Source: JAICMB01 sp963802915 | GTDB taxonomy: Bacteria; Acidobacteriota; Terriglobia; Bryobacterales; Bryobacteraceae | Length of the DNA stretch: 64,000 nucleotides | Assembly (NCBI GenBank): GCA_963802915.1 | Contig: CAWDKQ010000021.1 | Coordinates: forward strand, 124,001-188,000 | Reading direction: 5' to 3' | Part shown: in pieces, positions 27,724-37,104 of the stretch | How positions within the stretch are numbered: the stretch's first letter is position 1 | How the letters are laid out: each line of letters opens with the position of its first letter | Notes under the pieces: model-generated | What the model saw: only the letters and a program-made list of their open reading frames with translations | Databases searched by the model: none | What the model was told of the DNA's origin: nothing | Position numbers and translations under genes: made by a program

Positions 27724-28089
27724 ATGGCAAAACACGAAGCACTCAAGACGCACATCGAAGCGCTACGCAACGCAATCCCCGAGCTAAGGGGCGTATTACT
27801 GGCATCGAATGAAGGACTTCCCGTAGCTCATTCGTTGTCGAACGGCACCGATCCCAATCGTGTCGCGGCGATGGCCGCGGCCGCATCCAGCCTCGGCCGA
27901 AGAATCAGCGAAAGCCTCGCAACCGGTTCGTTGTCGGAAGTAAGCATCCGGAGCGACGACGGGGTCCTGTTTATCTACTCAGCCGGACCGAAAGCCGTTA
28001 TGGCGGTTATGGGACCGATGGGTTCCAATGCCGGCTTGATCCACCTCGAAGCCCGCGACATTGCGAAGCAGATCGGAGAGTTGTTCTAA
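27724..28089 (+). CDS. Roadblock/LC7-domain protein (MglB-like)
   Basis: A single roadblock domain (121 aa) with GVLLASNEGLPVAHSL, RVAAMAAAASSLGRRI and a C-terminal helix IHLEARDIAKQIGEL. Such proteins dimerise and regulate small Ras-like GTPases such as MglA. No GTPase gene is in the window. A good ribosome site precedes the ATG. It ends one base before the convergent aspartate kinase stop. Confidence 0.9.
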   Translation: MAKHEALKTHIEALRNAIPELRGVLLASNEGLPVAHSLSNGTDPNRVAAMAAAASSLGRRISESLATGSLSEVSIRSDDGVLFIYSAGPKAVMAVMGPMGSNAGLIHLEARDIAKQIGELF

Positions 28090-29526
28090 TCACGCCTGCC
28101 CGGCAATCGCTTCATTCGCAAACCCAAGCCCGCACTCTTCGTGAATGGCTCGAATGGCCCGCTGCAGGCCATCCCGATGTACGACGATGCTGATCGTCAT
28201 TTCACTCGAACCTTGCGCAATCGCAATGATATTGACGTCCTGCCGTGAGATCGCACTAAAGATCCGGCCGGCTAATCCCGGAGATCCCCGCATCCCTTCT
28301 CCCACCACCGCCAGCAATCCTACCTGCTGGTTCACATCGAGCGGCTTCAGATAGCCGTGGGCAAACTCCAGCGCCAACCCGGCCTGAATCTGTTCCGTTA
28401 CCCTTTCCACCTCGTCCCTTCGAACCAGAAAGCAGAAGCTCTGCCGATAGCTCGAACTGGAGAACGCCAGCACCTCGGCATTTGCCGCGGCCAAAGCGTC
28501 CAAAGCTCGAGCCATTACTCGACTGCCGGTCAGGGCCGCGCTCGCCGGCTCCAGAGAAATCAGGGCGACGTCACTCATGGACGTTACCGCCTTGGGCCCA
28601 CGCTCCGACTCTTTTCCTGCGGGCGCAATTTTCGTACCCGGTTTATCGAGCGCAAAGCTGTTCTTACTCCACACCGGGATCTGCTTCTCGGCTAGCGGAG
28701 CGAGCGTGCGCGGATGCAAGACCTTGGCGCCGTTATAGGCTAACTCGGCAGCCTCGGAATAAGTAATTTCGCTTAACACTCGAGCATTAGAAACCAGCCG
28801 TGGATCCGCGCTCATGATCCCGTCCACGTCCGTCCAAATCCACAACTCCGCTGCATCGAGCGCGGCAGCCAGGATCGATCCCGAGAAATCGGACCCTCCG
28901 CGGCCAAGTGTAGTCGGACGTCCATCCATGGTCGCGCCGTTGAATCCCGTCACGATCGGAATGATGCCCTGCTCGAGAAGCGGCTCAATTTCCGAAGCCG
29001 CCTTCTTCCGGGTTTCGTCCATCAGGGGCGTGGCATTTCCGAAAACTGCGTCGGTCACAATCACGTCCGACCCGTTGACGGCCTGCGCGGGAATGCCCTC
29101 CGCGTTCAGGTATTCCGACAGCAACAAGGCCGATAATCGTTCGCCGGTCGCAACAGCTTCATCCACGGATCGCGGAGGCCGCTCCCCGAGCATTCGAATC
29201 CCGTGCGCGATGCGGCGAAAATCGGAAATCAAAGCTTCGATCCCCGAGCTCGCCGCGGCCCGTTGCTGCGGCTTCAGAAGCAGGCGGCAAGTCTCGCGAT
29301 GCCGTTCAGCCAGTTCCCGAATGCCAGCGTCCACGCCCGTGTCGTCTCCGGCTTCTGCGTGGCGCAGCGTGTCGAGCAAAAGATCCGTAACCTTCGACAT
29401 CGCCGAAACCACGGCCACCACGGGACGCTTGCCCTTCTCCCCGGAACAAATCTGCGCCGCCACGCGCATGCGGTCCGCCGACCCCATGCTTGTCCCCCCG
29501 AACTTCATTACCAGCACGTTCTGCAT
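28090..29526 (-). CDS. lysC: Aspartate kinase
   Basis: This enzyme phosphorylates aspartate, the first step towards Lys, Thr and Met. The catalytic part shows VMKFGGTSMGSADRM, SAMSKVTD, VTGFNGATMDGRPTTLGRGGSD and WTDVDGIMSADPR. The C-terminal ~170 residues are regulatory ACT domains (VGLLAVVGEGMRGSPGLAGR, DVNIIAIAQGSSEMTISIVV), so feedback control by an amino acid is expected. No homoserine dehydrogenase is fused at the end. The cmk stop is 4 bp upstream of its start. Confidence 0.95.
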   Translation of the reverse strand: MQNVLVMKFGGTSMGSADRMRVAAQICSGEKGKRPVVAVVSAMSKVTDLLLDTLRHAEAGDDTGVDAGIRELAERHRETCRLLLKPQQRAAASSGIEALISDFRRIAHGIRMLGERPPRSVDEAVATGERLSALLLSEYLNAEGIPAQAVNGSDVIVTDAVFGNATPLMDETRKKAASEIEPLLEQGIIPIVTGFNGATMDGRPTTLGRGGSDFSGSILAAALDAAELWIWTDVDGIMSADPRLVSNARVLSEITYSEAAELAYNGAKVLHPRTLAPLAEKQIPVWSKNSFALDKPGTKIAPAGKESERGPKAVTSMSDVALISLEPASAALTGSRVMARALDALAAANAEVLAFSSSSYRQSFCFLVRRDEVERVTEQIQAGLALEFAHGYLKPLDVNQQVGLLAVVGEGMRGSPGLAGRIFSAISRQDVNIIAIAQGSSEMTISIVVHRDGLQRAIRAIHEECGLGFANEAIAGQA

Positions 29527-29530
29527 ACAG

Positions 29531-30208
29531 TCAGTGTGTTCTTTCCTTACCGTTGGAAGTGCGGTCGCGGATGATTTTCAGAACCGCCTCCTCCACTTCC
29601 TCTATCGGCATCCCCGTTGTATCCACATAGATTGCGTCCGGCGCCTGCACTAAAGGCGACTCAGTACGGTTACGATCCCTCGTGTCGCGCTCGGCGATCT
29701 GCTGCGAAACCACCTCGCGTGGAAGATCGGTTTCGAGCGCACGGCGCTCCGCCCGGACATCCGGTTGGGCGTCCAGGAAGATTTTCACCGACGCGTCGGG
29801 GAACACCACCGACCCAATATCCCGCCCCTCCAACACGCACGATGCCGATTCGCCAATCTCTCTCTGCTTCTCGACGAGCGCCCTCCGAACAGCCGGTATC
29901 TGCGCTACTTTCGAGGCGCCATCGGCCACTTCCGGCGTCCGGATCGCTTCGCTCACGTCTTCCCCGTTCAAGAGGACCGACGTGTCGCCAGGAGTAAACT
30001 CGATCGCCGCCTCCCGCGCAAGTTGCTCCAGCCGGTGCATGTCCGAAAGAGCAATATTCCTTCGCAGAGCCCATAGAGCGACGGCGCGATACATGGCTCC
30101 GGTATCGACATACAGGTATCCGAGCTTGTCCGCGATCCGGCGGGCTAGCGTGCTCTTGCCGGCCCCGGCTGGTCCGTCGATCGCAACGGTAATGCGCTTG
30201 TTGCTCAA
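29531..30208 (-). CDS. cmk: Cytidylate kinase
   Basis: Cmk converts CMP/dCMP to the diphosphates using ATP. The protein (225 aa) begins with the P-loop VAIDGPAGAGKSTLARRIA, then GYLYVDTGAMYRAVAL and the CMP-binding LEGRDIGSVVFPDA, and ends with a lid containing ERDTRDRNRTESPL. Its length is normal. It is the first gene in a minus-strand pair with lysC. Confidence 0.96.
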   Translation of the reverse strand: MSNKRITVAIDGPAGAGKSTLARRIADKLGYLYVDTGAMYRAVALWALRRNIALSDMHRLEQLAREAAIEFTPGDTSVLLNGEDVSEAIRTPEVADGASKVAQIPAVRRALVEKQREIGESASCVLEGRDIGSVVFPDASVKIFLDAQPDVRAERRALETDLPREVVSQQIAERDTRDRNRTESPLVQAPDAIYVDTTGMPIEEVEEAVLKIIRDRTSNGKERTH

Positions 30209-30270
30209 TTAATCATGTTAACCACAAGTGACTTGTGAAACGCTACGTACCTCGTTCGAATCCACAGGGC

Positions 30271-30681
30271 ATGAAAACTGCGGAGATGCTCGGTCGTGTG
30301 CTTTTTGGGGGATTTTTCCTCTACAGCGGTATCAATCACTTTAAGAACGTGAAGGGGATGGCGCAGTATACGGCCGCGAAAAACGTCCCTTATCCCGAGT
30401 GGGCTGTGGAGGGGTCAGGCGCTCTCCTGATATTTGGAGGCGCCAGCACATTGCTCGGTGTAAAACCGAAACTCGGTGCGATGGCGATCGCTATTTTCCT
30501 AGCCAGCGTCTCGCCGGTGATGCACGATTTCTGGTCGCACAAGGACCCCCAACAGCGCCAGAATGACATGGTCCACTTCATGAAGAACATGGCCATGCTC
30601 GGCGCCTCGCTCATGATTGCGGCGCACGAAAAAGAGGATTCGGCCGAGACGCAAGACGGAGTTCGCCGTATCGCGGCGTAA
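30271..30681 (+). CDS. DoxX-family membrane protein
   Basis: Four hydrophobic helices and the opening MLGRVLFGGFFLYSGINHFKN fit the DoxX family. The ATG at 30271 is preferred over a GTG at 30235 that adds twelve polar residues. Family members are small inner-membrane proteins, some tied to quinol oxidases or redox stress; no precise role can be given. It diverges from cmk. Confidence 0.85.
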   Translation: MKTAEMLGRVLFGGFFLYSGINHFKNVKGMAQYTAAKNVPYPEWAVEGSGALLIFGGASTLLGVKPKLGAMAIAIFLASVSPVMHDFWSHKDPQQRQNDMVHFMKNMAMLGASLMIAAHEKEDSAETQDGVRRIAA

Positions 30682-30702
30682 CCGGCTCCCGTAAAATAGG
30701 GG

Positions 30703-33234
30703 TTGCACGACGTCTTCCCCTCGTTGGAAAATGGCGCGGTTCTCTTGACCGCGACCCGCCGGCTGGCGCGTCTCTTCCGTCAGGAATTCATCTCCTGGCA
30801 GCGCGATCGCGGCCATACCTTCTGGAAATCCCCGCTCATTCTTCCGTTGGACGCCTACGTCTACCGTCTTTGGAACCAGTTCATTGCGGAGACGCTTCCG
30901 GACCTGACGCTCCTGACTGGCGACCAGGAGGCAATCGTCTGGCAGCAAATCATTCGCGATTCTCCCGAGGGCGCGTCGCTCTTGCAAGTGGAAGCTACCG
31001 CGCGGCGAGCCATGGAGGCATGGAAGCTCATCCACTCCTACCGTCTTCCCATCGACAGCCGTTACCAGGTGACCGAGGACTGTGAGGCTTTCCTCGGTTG
31101 GTCGCGTGAGTTCGAACGCCGCTGCGCCAAGCGCCGCTGGCTCGATTTGGCCCGTGTGCCTGGCTTTGTTCTTCAGTTTGAACTCACGCTGCCTCCTATT
31201 TATTACACCGGCTTCGACGAACTGTCGCCGCTTCAGTCCGATCTATTGCGAAAGTTCGCAGCGTCGGAAATCAAGCCCGAACGGATTCGGTCCATCACTC
31301 GAACCAGGGTTTGTCCAACTACCGAAGACGAGATCCGCTGCGCGGCTGCCTGGTCACGCGGAGCTCTCGATGAAGATCCGGGTGCGCGGGTGGGCATCGT
31401 CGCATTGAACCTGGCTCAGGTCCGCTCGAAAGTCGACCGCATCTTTCGCGACGAGCTGCAATCGACTGAGGCCTTTCATATCTCGCTCGGCCAAACTCTC
31501 GATCGTTATCCCATCATCCACGCCGCTCTTGAAATCATCCGGCTCAGCGCCATCCCTGGTCACATGCCGTTGACCCGGGTCGGAATGCTGCTGCGATCTC
31601 CTTACTTGGCCGGTGCGGCCGCGGAACGCATCGCTCGCGCAACGCTCGATACGCGCCTCCGCCGCTACTGCGGATGGGAAATTTCTTTCGACGAATTGCG
31701 CGCAAATGCATACACCGATACGCCTGTTTTGAACCGGTCCCTCAAAGCGCTGCACGACGTTCTTGCTGAGATCGAGGGCGCGCTGTGTCACGCCGAGTGG
31801 TCGCGCGCGTTTGCGGCGATCCTTCGCGCAGTAGGCTGGCCGGGCGACCGCACGCTCGACAGCCGCGAGCATCAATTGATGCAACGCTGGCCGGACCTGC
31901 TCTCGCAGTTCGCCGCGATCGATGCCGTTACGGGGCCCATTTCGTTCGCGCAAGCTGCCGACCGGCTACACACGCTCGCGTCCTCCACCGTCTTTCAATT
32001 TGAGGACACCGGCGCTCCGATCCAGATTTCGGACGCTGTCGAAATCGCCGGCGCCAGGTTCGATCGCCTTTGGGTGATGGGTCTTCACGATGAGGCAATG
32101 CCCGCGCCCGCCGATCCCAATCCGTTCCTGCCCATCTCTCTCCAGTGGGAACACGCCGTTCCGAACGCCTCGGCCGAGCGGCAATACGAAAGCTCGCGAA
32201 TCGTGTTCGATCGCCTTTTAGGAAGCGCGGCTGAAGTCGTGCTGAGCTTTCCCCAAACCGAGGGCGATCGCATTCTCTCTCCCAGTCCGTTCCTCACCGC
32301 GACTCCGCAGCAGCTTTTGGCCGAGCCGTCCGCCTGGATCGCGAGAATCCGAGCGGCATCGCAGCTCGAAACCTTCATCGACGAAACCGCCCCTCCACAT
32401 CAACCGGAGGGTGTTCAGCGTGGAGGCGCGCGAGTGTTGAAAGATATGGCGGCATGCCCGTTTCGAGCCTTCGCCGCACATCGACTAGGCGCCAGCGAGA
32501 TGGATCGCATCGAACCGGGCCTCAGTCCAGCCGAGAAAGGCATGGCTCTGCACCAGGTGCTCCAACTGATCTGGGGCGAACTGGGATCGCACACGGCTTT
32601 GTGCGCTTTATCGCCCGACGATTTAACCAGCGTGCTCCGCCGCCACATCGATTCCGTGCTCGAGCCTTTCGGGAACACGACTAATGCCAAGGTCGAACGC
32701 ATCCGGCTCGAAAGCTTGTTAAAGGAATGGATGAAACTCGAGCGCTCCCGTCCCGCATTTGCGGTCGTGCGATTGGAAGAGAAAAAACCGGTCGAGATCG
32801 GCGGCTTGCATCTGGAAGTTAGGGCGGATCGCGTAGATGAGCTGCCCGACGGACGCCAGGTAATTCTCGATTACAAGACCGGCGAAGTGAAGTCGAAAGG
32901 CTGGTCCGGCGACCGGCTCGATGAACCGCAACTCCCGCTGTATTGCATATCGAGCGATGCCCGGGTCGCCGCCGCGGCATTCGCGCGTATTCAAGCACAA
33001 GGCATCGGATTCAGCGGAATCGCGGAAACGCCCCTCCCCGGCTTTAAAGAATACAGCGGCGCGAACGTTGCGGAACAAATGCAGGAATGGCGCGAAGCTC
33101 TCACCGGACTCGCCGTTCGCTTTCGATCCGGAGATGCGCGCGTCGACCCGAAATACAGCCGCAAAACGTGCGAATACTGCGCCTTTACGGCTCTCTGCCG
33201 AATTCATAGCGCAAACCAAGGTGATCCGGAATGA
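30703..33234 (+). CDS. AddB-like PD-(D/E)XK exonuclease / inactive helicase subunit
   Basis: The protein (843 aa) starts at TTG 30703. The N-terminal two thirds resemble a helicase-like AddB body without an intact Walker A (VLLTATRRLARLFR). The C-terminus has a RecB-type nuclease: ADRVDELPDGRQVILDYKTGEV (Asp, then DYK) with QLPLY after it. The final cysteines (CEYCAFTALC), together with an earlier Cys near MAACPF, could bind an iron-sulphur cluster as in AddB. Its stop overlaps the next gene's ATG, which encodes the AddA-like helicase. The pair should repair double-strand breaks. It matches the 'probable DNA repair protein' family that pairs with such helicases. Confidence 0.85.
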   Translation: MHDVFPSLENGAVLLTATRRLARLFRQEFISWQRDRGHTFWKSPLILPLDAYVYRLWNQFIAETLPDLTLLTGDQEAIVWQQIIRDSPEGASLLQVEATARRAMEAWKLIHSYRLPIDSRYQVTEDCEAFLGWSREFERRCAKRRWLDLARVPGFVLQFELTLPPIYYTGFDELSPLQSDLLRKFAASEIKPERIRSITRTRVCPTTEDEIRCAAAWSRGALDEDPGARVGIVALNLAQVRSKVDRIFRDELQSTEAFHISLGQTLDRYPIIHAALEIIRLSAIPGHMPLTRVGMLLRSPYLAGAAAERIARATLDTRLRRYCGWEISFDELRANAYTDTPVLNRSLKALHDVLAEIEGALCHAEWSRAFAAILRAVGWPGDRTLDSREHQLMQRWPDLLSQFAAIDAVTGPISFAQAADRLHTLASSTVFQFEDTGAPIQISDAVEIAGARFDRLWVMGLHDEAMPAPADPNPFLPISLQWEHAVPNASAERQYESSRIVFDRLLGSAAEVVLSFPQTEGDRILSPSPFLTATPQQLLAEPSAWIARIRAASQLETFIDETAPPHQPEGVQRGGARVLKDMAACPFRAFAAHRLGASEMDRIEPGLSPAEKGMALHQVLQLIWGELGSHTALCALSPDDLTSVLRRHIDSVLEPFGNTTNAKVERIRLESLLKEWMKLERSRPAFAVVRLEEKKPVEIGGLHLEVRADRVDELPDGRQVILDYKTGEVKSKGWSGDRLDEPQLPLYCISSDARVAAAAFARIQAQGIGFSGIAETPLPGFKEYSGANVAEQMQEWREALTGLAVRFRSGDARVDPKYSRKTCEYCAFTALCRIHSANQGDPE

Positions 33235-36200
33235 GCGACGCCGCCGCTCGCCAGCGCGCTCTCGACACGCTGACCTCGTTCATCGTTCGCGCCCCCGCCG
33301 GATCGGGTAAAACCGAACTGCTGATCCAGCGCTATTTGCGGCTGCTGTCCACGGTCGATGCGCCTGAATCCATCCTCGCCATCACGTTCACCAGGAAAGC
33401 CGCGTCCGAAATGCGGACGCGCGTTCTGGAAGCGCTGCGTAGTGCCCAGGGCCCGCGGCCCGAAGCCGAGCATAAAGCGCTGACTTGGGATCTCGCTCGC
33501 GCGGCCGGCAGCGAGTTGCTCGAAAATCCGGCGCGCATTCGCATCCAGACTATCGATTCGCTTTGCGTCACCATCACGCGCCAGATGCCCTGGCTCGCGC
33601 GCTTCGGCGCGGTCCCGGAGATCACGGAAAAAGCCGGACCGCTGTATCAGGAAGCGGCGCGAATGACGCTGCTCGGGCCGAATAACCCGGATGCGATTGC
33701 GTGCCTGCTTCTGCATCTCGATAACAACTTTTCGCGTGCGCAGAACCTGCTCGCGCAGATGCTCGAAAAGCGCGATCAATGGCTTCGTCACGTGACACAG
33801 CAGGGGGTCCGATCTTCCATCGAAAGCTGTCTCCAGGACATCATTGCTTCGGTTTTAAAGGAACTTCGCGATGCCGCCATCGAAGCCGGCCTCACTCCGG
33901 CGCCCGACCTCGCCGGCTGGCTGCAACTTGCGGAAGATCTACTCACCACGAAGGATGAGTGGAGGAAAAAGAGCAGGTTGGCCCAAAGCCTGTGCGGAAA
34001 CAGCCGCCTGCTCGATTGTTTCAAGCAACTCCGCCGGCTTCCACCCCCGCGATTCACCGATACGCAATGGCAGGCCATGGAAGCAATCGTCCAGCTTCTG
34101 CCAATCGCCGCCGCCAATCTGAATATCGTTTTCCGAGAGCACGCCACAGTCGATTTCATCGAGCTCAATCTGGCTTCGCTGCGAGCTCTCGCGAGCCCGG
34201 ACGGCCCAACCGATCTCGGTCTCGCGCTCGGCTATCGCATCCAGCACATCCTGCTCGACGAATTTCAGGATACCTCCTACACGCAATTCGAGCTGCTTCA
34301 ACGCCTCACGCAGACTTGGGACACCGGCGACGGCCGCACGTTATTCCTGGTTGGCGATCCCATGCAGTCCATTTATCGCTTCCGTCTCGCCGAGGTAGGC
34401 TTGTTTCTCAAAGCATGGCGCGAAGGGATCGGCAACGTCGAACTGGAACCACTGACGCTGAGCGTGAACTTCCGCTCCGGCTCGCAGATTGTCGACTGGG
34501 TGAACAATACCTTTCGCGATGCGTTCCCCGACGTAGAGGATCCGGTCCACGGAGCGGTGCGATACAGCGCGTCGACATCATCCGGCCAGGCCGGCAACGC
34601 AACGGTACACGTGCACGCGTTCGCCGGCGATTCCAGCCGGGCCGATGCAGCGGAACAAGCCGTTAATCTCACCATCGAAGCCTTAAAACAGGGCACAGTC
34701 GGTATCCTGGTCCGCGCCCGCAGTCATCTTCCAGAGATCGTCGCCGCTTTGAAAGCTCGCGGCATCGGGTACCAGGCCATCGAAATCGATGAGCTCGGCG
34801 AGCGCGGTGTTGTCCAGGACCTCATGGCCCTGACGTTAGCTCTGCTTCATCCCGCCGACCGCATTTCGCAGCTCGCTGTATTGCGCGCTCCCTGGAGCGG
34901 CTTCACGCTGGAGCAGCTCGCAAGCGATCCCCGGGCCATGTTGCCCGCCGTCTCCGAAGCTGCCGCAAATCGCGGCCGATGCAGCCTGCGCGATCTCGTG
35001 GAGCAAACCTGGATTCGTCTCGGCGGTCCCGCATGCATCGGGTCGGATTCCGAGCTGGCCGATGCGCAATGTTATTTCGATCTCCTCGAAACGCTGGACG
35101 AAGGTGGAGACATCTCCGATTTCGCAACCTTGCGCGATCAGGTCCGCGGCTTGTTCGCGCAACCCGATGCCGCTGCCGACGGACGCCTGCAGATCATGAC
35201 CATCCATAAGGCGAAGGGACTGGAGTTCGACACCGTGATTCTGCCCGCTCTCGACGCACAGCCGAAAAAGGATGAAGGCCAGTTGATCCTGTGGCACGAG
35301 CCCAGCGCAACAGAACTGCTGTTCGCCCCCATCAGCGAAGCCGGCAGCGACGAGAAGGATGGCATCTACAAATATTTATCGCGCGTGGAGCAGCAGAAAT
35401 CGGATTACGAAGCAGTGCGCCTGCTCTACGTCGCGGCTACGCGTGCCCGGACGAACCTTCACCTGCTTGGTTGCGCGAACGCCAAATCCGGCTCGTTCCT
35501 AAAGATCTTATGGCCGGCGGTGGAATCGCATTTTGCCGCACTGGGTCCATCGTTGCCGGCTCCGTCTCCGGCCGAGATCGAGTGGCAGCCGCGCCCGCTC
35601 ATCCGCCTGGCCAAGCATTGGAAACTGCCCGAGCCTCCGCCGCCGGTTCGCTGGACTCACACTGAGATTGCGGCCAGCGATGTCCCGGAAATCTCCTACG
35701 AGTGGGTGGGCGACACACTGCGTCACGTCGGCACCGCCGTCCACGCCTATCTCGCGCGCATCGCCAAAGACCCCGCCAAAAAGTGGACGGACGACGGCAT
35801 TCGCAGTATGCTTCGCAACCTCGGTGTCGCCCAGGCCGAACTGGATACGGCGCATCGTCTGGTCGCTCAAGCCTTGTCTCGCACCATCAATGACGAGCGT
35901 GGACGCTGGCTGCTCCAACCCCACGCGGAAGCGGAAAGCGAGCTCGCCATCGGAGGCGTCTCGAACGGCCAGGTCTACGAAGTGGTGATCGACCGGACCT
36001 TTATAGACGAAAAGGGAGTGCGCTGGATCGTGGACTACAAAACCAGCTCTCACACCGGCGGATCGGTCGACCAGTTCCTTGCCAACGAGAAACGCCGTTA
36101 CCAGGAGCAACTCGAACGGTACGCGCGATTGCTGCATCAGCACGACGATCGGCCGATAAAGCTGGGCCTATATTTTCCGCTGGTCGAACCGGGCTGGATC

Positions 36201-36254
36201 GAATGGGACGCCCCCGTCATTCTGCGCCGTCAAGCTTCATTATTCGCGGATTAG
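33231..36254 (+). CDS. AddA-like UvrD-family helicase-nuclease
   Basis: A superfamily-1 helicase (1007 aa) with Walker A VRAPAGSGKTELLIQRYL, TFTRKAASEMR, motif II LLDEFQDTSYTQFELL, motif III LFLVGDPMQSIYRFR, LSVNFRSG and TIHKAKGLEFDTVIL. The C-terminus carries a RecB-like nuclease site, VRWIVDYKTSSH, followed by YQEQLERYARLL. By family it unwinds and resects broken DNA with its AddB-like partner. The ATG overlaps that gene by 4 bp. No RecD gene is present. Confidence 0.93.
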   Translation: MSDAAARQRALDTLTSFIVRAPAGSGKTELLIQRYLRLLSTVDAPESILAITFTRKAASEMRTRVLEALRSAQGPRPEAEHKALTWDLARAAGSELLENPARIRIQTIDSLCVTITRQMPWLARFGAVPEITEKAGPLYQEAARMTLLGPNNPDAIACLLLHLDNNFSRAQNLLAQMLEKRDQWLRHVTQQGVRSSIESCLQDIIASVLKELRDAAIEAGLTPAPDLAGWLQLAEDLLTTKDEWRKKSRLAQSLCGNSRLLDCFKQLRRLPPPRFTDTQWQAMEAIVQLLPIAAANLNIVFREHATVDFIELNLASLRALASPDGPTDLGLALGYRIQHILLDEFQDTSYTQFELLQRLTQTWDTGDGRTLFLVGDPMQSIYRFRLAEVGLFLKAWREGIGNVELEPLTLSVNFRSGSQIVDWVNNTFRDAFPDVEDPVHGAVRYSASTSSGQAGNATVHVHAFAGDSSRADAAEQAVNLTIEALKQGTVGILVRARSHLPEIVAALKARGIGYQAIEIDELGERGVVQDLMALTLALLHPADRISQLAVLRAPWSGFTLEQLASDPRAMLPAVSEAAANRGRCSLRDLVEQTWIRLGGPACIGSDSELADAQCYFDLLETLDEGGDISDFATLRDQVRGLFAQPDAAADGRLQIMTIHKAKGLEFDTVILPALDAQPKKDEGQLILWHEPSATELLFAPISEAGSDEKDGIYKYLSRVEQQKSDYEAVRLLYVAATRARTNLHLLGCANAKSGSFLKILWPAVESHFAALGPSLPAPSPAEIEWQPRPLIRLAKHWKLPEPPPPVRWTHTEIAASDVPEISYEWVGDTLRHVGTAVHAYLARIAKDPAKKWTDDGIRSMLRNLGVAQAELDTAHRLVAQALSRTINDERGRWLLQPHAEAESELAIGGVSNGQVYEVVIDRTFIDEKGVRWIVDYKTSSHTGGSVDQFLANEKRRYQEQLERYARLLHQHDDRPIKLGLYFPLVEPGWIEWDAPVILRRQASLFAD

Positions 36255-36297
36255 AGAGCTCCTGTGTTACGATAAATTCACCGACGTCTTGTCTCTC

Positions 36298-36374
<77 letters not shown>

Positions 36375-36430
36375 TTTCTTACTTCTTTGCATACGTTCCT
36401 TCCCGTATACTGGTGCCAGGAGTGTCCCAG

Positions 36431-36742
36431 GTGACTGCCGTCTTCACCACCCAAATTGAACTTGATAATCGAGGTATCGCTTGGATTGGCGGTACCGGAG
36501 TGAAGGTCACGGAAGTAGTGCAGGACAAGATCGCCTACGGCTGGAGCCCTGAGGAGATTCATTTTCAACACCCGCACCTGTCGTTGGCTCAAATCCATGC
36601 TGCGTTGACCTACTACTACGAGAACCAGAACAATCTGGACGCTCAGATCCGTCAAGGGTTCGAGGACTCGGGCAACTTGTCGATACAGTTTTCCGATGCG
36701 GATCTCCGGTCCAAGCTGACGAACTTGAAACGCACAATTTGA
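36431..36742 (+). CDS. DUF433 protein (antitoxin-like)
   Basis: The GTG at 36431 is chosen because AGGAG lies at 36418-36422, eight bases before it; an upstream GTG at 36413 has none. The protein (103 aa) contains the DUF433 core KVTEVVQDKIAYGWSPEEI and HLSLAQIHAALTYYYEN, a winged-helix-like fold. These proteins commonly pair with DUF5615 PIN-like proteins in toxin-antitoxin-style modules. The next gene starts within its stop codon. Confidence 0.85.
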   Translation: MTAVFTTQIELDNRGIAWIGGTGVKVTEVVQDKIAYGWSPEEIHFQHPHLSLAQIHAALTYYYENQNNLDAQIRQGFEDSGNLSIQFSDADLRSKLTNLKRTI

Positions 36743-37089
36743 AGCTTGGATTCTACATGGATGTGCATGTGCCAAGGGCGGTAACGACAGCTCTGCGCCT
36801 CCGATCAATCGATGTCTTGACGGCCCAGGAGGATGGTTCTGCACAACTCGATGATCATCGGTTGCTGCAGAGGGCAACGGAACTCGGCCGTGTGCTCGTT
36901 TCTCAGGACGAGGATCTCCTACGCGAGGGAGTTCGGGCGATACGAGAGGGCGAGTACTTCTCCGGCATCGTGTACGCGCACCAACTTCGTATAACAATTG
37001 GGCAGATGGTGGAGGATCTTGAGCTGATCGCAAATGTGACCACTCAAGACGAGTGGCATGGAAAGATCGAATACTTACCCATCGGGTGA
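36739..37089 (+). CDS. DUF5615 PIN-like protein (toxin-like)
   Basis: The protein (116 aa) begins MKLGFYMDVHVPRAVTTAL, with the first acidic residue (MDVHVP) typical of Mut7-C/DUF5615 PIN-like folds; SQDEDLL supplies further acidic ligands. Such proteins are thought to be RNases and usually follow a DUF433 gene, as here. The TTG start overlaps the DUF433 stop. Toxicity is inferred only. Confidence 0.83.
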   Translation: MKLGFYMDVHVPRAVTTALRLRSIDVLTAQEDGSAQLDDHRLLQRATELGRVLVSQDEDLLREGVRAIREGEYFSGIVYAHQLRITIGQMVEDLELIANVTTQDEWHGKIEYLPIG

Positions 37090-37104
37090 GTGCATCGAGA
37101 CGCA

